Assembly (NCBI GenBank): GCA_030248295.1
Contig: JASANH010000661.1
Span: forward strand, 1-64,000
DNA length: 64,000 nt
Reading direction: 5' to 3'
Source of the DNA: Mesodorylaimus sp. YZB2_4
Taxonomy: Eukaryota > Nematoda > Enoplea > Dorylaimida > Dorylaimidae
Part shown: positions 55,830 to 64,000 of the stretch, piece by piece
Position numbering within the stretch: position 1 is the first letter of the stretch
Layout of the letters: each line of letters begins with the position of its first letter
The notes under the pieces: model-generated
The model's input: only the letters and a program-made list of their open reading frames with translations
Database searches by the model: none
Told to the model about the DNA's origin: nothing
Translations under genes and position numbers: made by a program

Positions 55830-58380
55830 AAGCTGTGAGCCAGTGACGAACAGGTTCAGAAGAAGACAATAAGAGGGGAGGGTAGAAAAGGGTGCTTATT
55901 AGACCACGCCCACTTGGAACCCGTAGAAAGAAACTACGAGCGCTAAACTTATCGACCAAAAGGATGGGCAATCGATGGGGCACAGAATATTACGGACAAT
56001 GTATTACACATGCAGTTTTCCACTCGCACATAACCTCGTCGTCGCCTCAATATTGGAAGTGGGGCGGGCGGAAATGACAAGCGGCGCACCAATGGCTCTT
56101 GCACTATTCTCGTTTTCTAAAGCAAAAACGCAATCTCTCGGGATCGACGTTTGTTTTGGAGCCAGCGATGTCCTATCACATAAAAGGATGGAATATGTAA
56201 TTGCGAGCCAAGAGTAATAGAGAGGGGATAAAAAAGGCGGACGCACGCACCCGATGCTAATGTCATGGAGCCAAGGACTGAACTCAAAAAAGACCAGTGG
56301 TGAGTTGAGTAGTGTGCGTTCTGCCAAACGTAATAGGGTCTAACTGGCAAGTTTAATCGTCTCACCTCCCAAGAAGCCAGGTCCGGGTCTCAAGTAACAA
56401 ATGAGATGACACTGCTTTTCATCATTGAATACATTAGGTCCCATACGCAATGTGTGCAGTCTGGCCGTCCTTGAGCGCTTTCGCTTGGCTTCCTGTCGCC
56501 TTGTATGAACCGATCGAAAGCAACAAGGCACGTCAGGGGCGGCTTATTATCGAGAATATGTCCTCGGCAATATTGGCGTTTATGACCGACTCGAGCGGCT
56601 GTCTCTTTTCGACTATAAAGGCATGCACAAATGACGTGGGTGTTCTCTGGCGTCAATGAAAAGAGGAAGGATGGAAATCTGAGATGTTGCTCGGCAAGTG
56701 TTGCCTTGAGCCTGCTACTTTTTATAGCCAGAACCAGCCTATCTAACGTCAGTCGAAAGAGAAATAGGTAAAATTGCAAGAGTTCCGTGTTTCGAAAATA
56801 AGAAAGATAAAAATGAGAGAATTCAACCCATTGCGTGTTGCTTTTTGCCAGAGATTGGAAAAGGGTAGCGAGTGGATGATTCAGGGGTCACCTAACCTCG
56901 TTATCACTGCTTCTAATGTAGCTTTGGCTAATCATGTGAAATAGTCGTGGGTTATGCTCCCCGCACCTATGTTATATCAGTGCACTTTCTCAGGGAACAG
57001 GTCCACCTGTCCACCCCTCCTAAGGCACGGCCAGGGCCAGCACAATTCTGAGAAACTGGTTTGGTTTGCAGAAATAGGTAGAAGAATGGCCTTGAGTTCC
57101 TTGTCTTGACTGCTCCGTGACCGTGAGCTTCGGTTCCAGGACTGCCAGAACACCTTTGGCGGCTGAAATGTGTGGCTGCTTCCCGAGTTGAGAGTCTACA
57201 CGGCCTTTATGGCGCGTGACAGTAAAGCTCATCAGAAGTGCGTGGGACTGTGTGGGGTAGTTCCTGTGGCTTGAGCTCTCCTGTGGTCAGTCCTACTCTG
57301 CATCCTAGAGCGACCAAGGATTTCACGTGACTGCTAATTGTAAGCTTCGTCTGGGACCAATTGGGGGAACCGGTTTGGGCCTTAACCGTTGCATGCATCA
57401 CGCTCAGGGGTATTGCCAACTTTGTCGTTCCCATCCATCTATTGCAAGGCTGATTTGTTTTCTGGCAAGTGGCGAAGGCAAGAGCATGCAAGATTCTGGT
57501 TGACATCCTCGCCAATCCACCAGCATGAACACTGCAGCACCATTTAAAGTACTCTGCCGAATGCGAATCTCTCATGGCATGTAGCAACACGTTTCATGTT
57601 TCCAAATTCTACCAGGGCATACTCACCTGAATGGGGCACAGAAAACTGGAAGGTTTTATGTTCAGTGAGTCGAACTTTCCGCTCCCTTCGATAGCGCGCC
57701 TAACCCACAGGGAAACTAATGAGGGGTTCCATTTATCTGTTTCGTTGCTCACTATTAGAAGTTGGAGACCACATTGCCTCCAAGGAGTTCAAGCAATATC
57801 AGGCGTTTACTGCTTCATTGCTCTCAATATACAGTAGTATATGTACTGTATACCAAAAAATATACAGCTCGTCTGATTGTGAGAATGCTTTAGGAGTTTG
57901 GCAAGTTCGACCGAGGCCAAATACACCAGCCAACCACAGGAAATGTTAGTTCTGCAAACGATACCCATGGACACTTACGATTAGTGGCATACAGTATGAG
58001 GTAGGTGGCTCGTGTCCATGCGTAAATTGTACAGCACATGCAAACGCGCTACTGCTTCACCCTACTAGGAGCGGATTGAATGCTGCGTGACATTATTCCA
58101 TGTTTCTACCCAATTTTTCACTCTCACGCTACATTTTCTAACATTGTAAATAGCTGTAAGTTGGAACCATTACTAGCACGAAGTGCTAGCAAAGGCCTAC
58201 AGGGTTAGCATGCTAAAAAGAAAAGCCATGAGAAGAGACGACTTGATAGCAAATCGGCTGCCCCTGTGGTTCTACGATTTGACATTTTGCGAAATTTATG
58301 GACAGAACAGTTCTTTAAGGCACACGCACAATGGATTTTTCTTGCGGCATAAAATCAAATCACGCGCTCATTGCATACTA
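55830..58380. other. Intergenic, no supported gene
   Basis: It probably includes the GPCR promoter (right of 55.73 kb) and the 3' flank of the beta-galactosidase gene. No exon was supported. Confidence 0.45.
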
Positions 58381-58382
58381 CT

Positions 58383-60716
58383 TCATTGCGACAGCTGATG
58401 ATTATCGGCGAAGTTCACATAGCATGTTCCATCGGCTTCACAATTTCCTGGTTCGTCCAGTTCGAACAACGTGACACTTGATTGGGGATGTGCCAAGAAA
58501 GGACCAGGAACAAACAAGGTGATCTGGGGTCCACGAACAGGCCAATATCGACCAAGGTTTCTTCCGTTTACGAATGCTTGCCCTTTGCACCAACCTCTAG
58601 AATCCAAAAATGTGTCTCCCTTTGGCGGGACAGTAACATTGAGGACACCGGCATAGATTGAAGGCAGGAAGTTAGCAAGGCTGGCTTTCACAGGTTTGCT
58701 CCGGTTGGTAATGCATTTTCGGAGAGACATGGGTTTGCGGCTGCAATAGTGCACAGTTTCGTTCAGTAGACTCAAATCGATTGGGTAGATCTTCCAGTTT
58801 TCTAAGGCCTCTCCGTCTTCCTTAGTAACGTTGCCGACTAGACCCTTGGAGTCGTTGATTTCTTTCCCATAGCATACTCTTCCTCGGTTTTCCACGAGAA
58901 TATGTAGTTTAGAATTGACTTTAGTGATGTTGGCGATATCGAGGATATCGTGAGGCTTGAATTCTCGATCAATGATCGTGACCAATTGGCCATCGATGAC
59001 GATGTGAGCTCGATCACGCACCACGTCCAAGAAGGACAGAGTCCGCACCTTGGTTTGAAGTAATGTTTCGTAGAGAATGTATCCGTAAGGGTGATCGACC
59101 TGCTCCATAGTCAAGGGGAATTGGGATTGGACAACTTTGTCCGGAGGAGCTACAAGTGACAAGAGATCAAAGATTGTACCGATTAATTGCAAGGATACTT
59201 TTCCATAGGCGAGTTTGGCAGTCGGTAAAGGCACTGAATCGGGATGTGAGTTATTGGTCAGCTCAATCATTGTTGCTCTTAGGGAATCCCATTTATTTGT
59301 TGGATCACCCGCTTCGGATATTGGAGCGTCGTAGTCATAGCTGGTAGTGATTGTGACGAAAGGTGGGCCACTTTCCGATCCAGCCCAGTATTCGAAGTTG
59401 GTCCCACCATGGAACATGTACACATTGAACGAGGCATTCATGGACCACATGTACCGTATGGTGTCGGTGGTCTTCTTCGAATCGACGCTGGCATGGTGTC
59501 CACCCCACTGGTCGAACCATCCAGGATAGTACTCTGAATTGACCAGCGGACCCCCTTGCGGAGTGTGGTGACGCTGGACAGCGAATGCCTTCTCCACACC
59601 GGCTTTGTCTGTTGTGCCGAAATCGACCTACCAAAAAGGTTTGTTACTTATGATTTCGAGAGCTGCAAGAAGACTGAATGATGACCCAGTTATGGCAGGC
59701 CTCCAAGAATCTGCTGGATCATTGCTGGAAGTTAGCAGAAATTATATTGCAAGGCCTTTGATGAATGAGCTAAGAAAGCGTACAAGTTCAAAAAGCAAGA
59801 TATATTTAGAAACTTGAGCTGCTAGCAGGATCGAGAGCGCGGTCTCGCCGAGTCCTTTAATAATGATTGAAATGGTTTTCGGTGAAGTGATTTAAGATAT
59901 ATCTTTAAAAGCGTAGGTTTCGTGTTACTGAAAGGAAGGAAGTTAAAGAGGGTGGCTGAAACATTCATTCTTAAGAATCGTCGGTGCAGAACTCACCGTT
60001 GGGTAAACCCCATCGACGACCCCGCATTTCATGTACCCTTCTCCAGCACCATCCGTCGTAAACAAGACGACATCATTTCCCAAGTACTGCCTCAATAGAT
60101 CCCGCACTTTCATGGTGTAGTTTCGGTCACACGCGTAATAACTTCCGTATTCATTCTCCACCTGCACAGTTATGACGGGACCTCCATTCTGATAAAGCAA
60201 AGGCTTAATACGTGGCAGTAGGACACCGAACCATCGTTCCAACGCTGACAAAAAAGCTGGATCCGATGTTCTAAGAGCAGTGCGATCGCTACCATTCTTT
60301 AACAACCACCAAGGCAGTCCACCCATGTCCCACTCCGCATCAATAAATGGTCCTGGACGGAGGATAACATTCAGACCTAATTCTTGGGCCTGCTTCAAAT
60401 ACCGCACCAAATCTGCTTCTTTCTCGAAATTGTATTTGCCCGGATACGGCTCGTGCACGTTCCACGCTATGTACGTCTGCACTGTGTTGAAACTAGCGGC
60501 ACGTAACTTCAGCAGTCGATCCTTCCAATACTCTGGCGGCACCCGGAAATAGTGTATACTCCCCGAGGCAAATTGGAATGGCTCTCCATCCTGCACAAAT
60601 CGATTGTTGGCGTAGTCGATTTTGAACACACGATCGCTAATGCCCGTGCTGATCAGAGCGACGAGCAAAGACAGGGTCAAGTTTGACAACCACATAACTG
60701 CACGCCTTTTCCACAA
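58383..60716 (-). CDS. GLB1: GH35 beta-galactosidase (GLB1-like)
   Basis: Exon 60716-59997 (240 codons, gtgagt donor) and exon 59627-58383 (tttttggtag acceptor) join in phase at YPT|VDFGTT, giving 654 residues, close to the animal GLB1 length (about 680). A hydrophobic signal sequence lies at residues 8-25. GH35 signatures: [38 protein letters not shown], the acid/base Glu189 in [10 protein letters not shown] and the nucleophile Glu272 in [14 protein letters not shown]. The C-terminal beta-domain includes GYILYETLL and the closing [20 protein letters not shown]. The enzyme removes terminal beta-galactose from glycolipids and glycans, normally in the lysosome. NXS/T sites are present (e.g. NGS at 141-143). 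No lesion was seen. It could equally be the GLB1L paralogue. Confidence 0.93.
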
Positions 60717-60719
60717 CTG

Positions 60720-63700
60720 GCTGACTCGACACGACTGGTATTGTGTTCTGGGTTAGGTCGCCAGGTCGCTGCCATATCTTCTATGTATTTGGGTCATGCT
60801 ATCGTCTGTCAGCGAAAGAGTGCTTATCCTATCGGGTTACTATTTTGGCTGAACCCCTGCACTGTCGGCACTAATCTGTTTATCTGCTGCTTATTTTGCG
60901 TTACAGAGAGGGATCGTTATATTGTTTCCCGGGCCATGCTCTTTTTCCACTTTTACTCACGTGCTACGATTAAAATCTTTGCTGACTGGTCTCCATAAGC
61001 ACTATTTGCCAGCTGCTAATGGCAAGCATCTGCGGGATTTGGCTGCCTCTACTCATACGATTGCTGAGGTGGACTCTATACGTGCAGCCGCTAATGTGTT
61101 GCCTGCTTTCTTCCTATAAAAAACTGCCTCTGCTTCACCCACGTCCCTATTATCGCTGTCGGGCCTTTGACTCAGCTTTAACAAATTATTCTTTTATAGG
61201 TCGCACATTTTCCAAGCTAAGCGGCTACCTCGTACTTGCACTTACTCCAACAATCCTACGAGCCACAATGCATCGCTCTATCGGCCAACATCATAACAAG
61301 CTCGACCTAATGACTGGCATATGCGTCACTTGTTGACCAAGTGCAGCACCAGCTGATAAGAATTCGTGCATGCGCTCATCCCTTCCTCATAAATCTTTCA
61401 TGCACTTGTCCAAAGTGGACGTGATTGATTGCCTTCCTTGAGTGACCTTTCCGGGTAATCTTTCGAGGGCAGTCCCCTCGTTTGCAGAATTGACTATCGC
61501 GAGCTACATACATAATGAACTTCGATGTTTATTTCAAATGTCCTCTAGCTCTGTCTGTTTGTGGGGATGTTTTGGACGCATCACGAGGCTCTATGTTGCC
61601 CAGCCCGTAGCCTGATGGGTTTATAAGCCACTCCTCTCACGCCGGCGGGGGTTGGTTTCACAATTAGTTAAGCCGTATCCTAAATCTTAGGGCATGCAAA
61701 GTCCTCCTCCATCAGTGATATGGCCGTCATAAACTTGGGACATGTCCCAGATGATTGTGAAAGTGGGCCCAAGTGCGCAGTTACTGACGAGTCACTGCTG
61801 GGTAATCATTTTGTGTACAATGGCTCTTCACTCTCGAGTGCCTCGAGTCGGATGTGGTAAAACTTGAACCCCGCATTCACAGCAAAATTTTATTTTTTAC
61901 AAACGTAGGTGCGCAGCCCTGCTTGATAGCTTAGGATATCACCCGAAAGCTCCCATTTGCCATAGCAGCTCTATTGTACGCTTCTCATCTGCTCCTCACA
62001 GGTCATTTCTCAACGAGTAAGCCTTGTAGGGTGCATCCCTTAGAAAATGAATCGCACACCCATGGCCATTTAGAGACCACCTTTTTAGGGGAGCTTATAT
62101 AAGGGAGATTTGCTACCTCAAACTCGACGAATCTTCAGCTGTAAGGTAATATCATTTGTCAAGTTTCGTACCCGTGCCTTAAAAACTGACGGGACATTTA
62201 CTGTAGAAACTGCACGTAGGCCATTCGCAACATCTGACGGCTCTCTGTGCATTGCTTATCCAGAAATGCATATAAAGACATAGTGTAGCAAGGAAACGTG
62301 CATCGTATATTAGCTGAGAATCATTCCCCAGCTTGTCATATCTCCGCCCATGCGAACAGGAGGACATTGACAGCTGCCGACTGACATGGTTTAGTATTCC
62401 CCATGCTCTGGGCAGTAATACTGTGCAATGAGCCGACGTGGTCGCAGTCTCATATGTCCAAGTGCCTTCATACTGCCAAATCTGTTTGACACCGCTTTGA
62501 CGTCTTTGCGCCTTTTCTTGGAAGTCATTGAAAACGTTAATGAATGTAATCTGATGCACATTCTCAGTTTTATCCTTTCATTCACATTTCATAAAAGTAA
62601 AAGCGGTCAGTCGCACGTGGAAAGTGCAATTGGGCTCATATTTGCTAGCTCGTTAGCGCGAGGTATTGTATGGCGCACCCACAAGTCGTCTTGAATTGGA
62701 GCATTTCTTACTTTCTCTCGTTTGTTTGCGCAGTCTCGAAACAAAAACTGGCAGCAATGGGGTAACCTTTCATATGGCTCTTGGATCTCTGACTGCCTTG
62801 CTGCAAAAGTTGGCTTTGTGAATGGTCTACAGTATGGCCAAGTGGAATCCAGGGTCGAAAGGCTTCCTGTTTTGCAAGAGTTGAAGGAGTCTAGGCAAAA
62901 CCATTTTCTCCTTCCTAGTCCTGCCAATCCATTTCTTCTTTTCTCACCCTGTCCCTCACGCAGCGACTAAATTGCACATAGCAGGAGTGGATCGATGACC
63001 GCCTACTTCCCACACACAACCGCCCGCTGTGTTCCTTGGGACGCTCCCACCAGTTCGTATGAATGCAACGAGCTGTCGATGAGGAGCTTCTAGTGAATGA
63101 AAGGAATGAGGTGGAATGGGAATTAGAAGTATGGCCTCCGTTTTCATTGCTTCGGCATTCGAGGCTTGCGGTAGAGTAGGTCGGGAGGACGCCCTAGTTG
63201 GGTGAGTTCACCTAGTTAGGATTGACACCAGCGAAGCCTTGGCTATTAGTGCTCGTAGTAAACATTGGATGCCCTGCACTTGCCAACGCCCCCGCCATAG
63301 GCGTTGGTACCAACCACCACCAGACACAGGCTGCGTCCTATTAGACACTGGTCCTCCGCTTGTTTTCTCGGCCTACCGTCACTTCATTCATTAGCATCCT
63401 CCTTACTCTGACGTATCCCATTTAAGGAGCGCACGCTTTAATCGACGCTGTCATGTTGTCTAATTAATAGAGGCCGCGGGCCAATGACACGTGCTCCAAC
63501 ACTGAACTCGATCCAAACCATGCCATGCATATATTCGTACTTTTGAGGCACCCACGAGCACGGGCACGTGATAAGCCAGCGGCTGCCCGATTCTCAAGAA
63601 AGTATTGACAGTAGAGTCGACACGTGCAACTAGATCCACGAAGGGTCAGTGTCGAATCTCCATTTGAAAAATATAGATTCAGTCAGAATCTTTTGTCAAT

Positions 63701-63850
63701 AGTGAAACTGGATCAGTAGTGGCGCAGCGTGGGTCATTAGCCAGTAAACCACGTGTGTCCGCCACAGTCTCCCCTTCCTATTAGCATTCTCAATTTGTGT
63801 CCCCCTTCGAAAGCTCCGCTCTCGATTTTGTCGCCGCTTAGCTGCCAGAA
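60720..63850. other. Mostly non-coding; one SINE
   Basis: Apart from the SINE at 61603-61870 no feature was recognised. The start of the stretch is the probable promoter of the beta-galactosidase gene, and its end that of the gene beginning at 63855. Confidence 0.45.
61603..61870 (+). mobile_element. tRNA-derived SINE, copy 5 (diverged or interrupted)
   Basis: The head, gtagcctgatgggttta then cctctcacgcc, lies at 61603-61645. The body, gtgcgcagttac, gggtaatcatttt, ttcactctcgagtgc and gatgtggtaaaac, lies at 61773-61865 and matches the nested copy at 33388-33580. About 110 bp between the two parts is unrelated, so the copy is interrupted or two partial copies adjoin. Confidence 0.65.
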
Positions 63851-63854
63851 AAGA

Positions 63855-64000
63855 ATGCCAAAACTATCCCAAAGTCACAACCGGACGAATTCGGTTAGTC
63901 TCGTGGACGCTTTGCTGGACCATTTCCAGTTGGAAGAGTTGTTCAGCGATGACCACGAATTCGGGCACTGCTTTAATGACTACCCCATATTCGTTCTTTT
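63855..64000 (+). CDS. 5' end of an unrecognised gene, runs off the right edge
   Basis: From ATG 63855-63857 (agaATGc, A at -3) the frame stays open for 48 codons to the window end: MPKLSQSHNRTNSVSLVDAL, then LDHFQLEELFSDDHEFGHCF and NDYPIFVL. The composition is protein-like, with an acidic, hydrophobic pattern. Without the rest of the gene no family can be assigned. Confidence 0.5.
   Translation, partial: MPKLSQSHNRTNSVSLVDALLDHFQLEELFSDDHEFGHCFNDYPIFVL

Noticed and set aside
1..64000. CRISPR array, bacterial operon or phage region
   Set aside because: The tandem repeats have no unique spacers, and the genes have introns and animal-type products.

Overview
This window is nuclear DNA of an invertebrate animal. 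Genes are split by GT-AG introns (and one apparent GC-AG intron), there are no operons or bacterial start signals, and most of the sequence is intergenic or transposon-derived. A BEL/Pao gag, a MULE transposase, two non-LTR retrotransposons, tRNA-derived SINEs and an allatostatin-C-like neuropeptide fit a protostome. The phylum cannot be fixed from the sequence alone.

Layout. 1-1.7 kb: 5' end of a decayed BEL/Pao LTR retrotransposon (minus strand). 2.3-16.2 kb: two tandem segments, each with a lysine-rich terminal exon followed by a DEG/ENaC sodium-channel gene copy; both channel copies carry frameshifts and splice-site lesions and contain foldback elements, SINEs and short copied patches of their own exons. 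17.0-19.6 kb: a complete ten-exon SLC17-type transporter (minus). 22-28 kb: a BESS-like exon, an unrecognised two-exon 3' gene end, a FLYWCH-like zinc-finger ORF and a one-TM ORF, plus a DNA transposon with a perfect 8-bp target duplication. 29-30.7 kb: 5'-truncated LINE. 31.9-39 kb: remains of three or more further DEG/ENaC copies, one split by a MULE with a 9-10 bp target duplication, and a CR1/Jockey-like LINE remnant. 40.4-40.9 kb: allatostatin-C-like neuropeptide precursor (minus). 41-48 kb: largely empty, with a palindromic element. 48.4-49.2 kb: Ly6/three-finger GPI-type protein. 49.8-52 kb: weakly supported exons and an 11-bp minisatellite. 52.6-55.7 kb: complete three-exon class A GPCR (minus). 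58.4-60.7 kb: complete two-exon GH35 beta-galactosidase (minus). 63.86 kb to the end: start of an unrecognised gene running off the window.

The intact genes (SLC17 transporter, neuropeptide, Ly6 protein, GPCR, beta-galactosidase) look unrelated in function, as is usual in animal genomes. The DEG/ENaC cluster is the dominant theme: repeated duplication of one channel gene, then erosion by transposons, deletions and patch insertions. All single-base lesions could in principle be assembly indels, but splice-site changes, deletions and nested transposons show that at least copies 3, 4 and 5 are truly broken.
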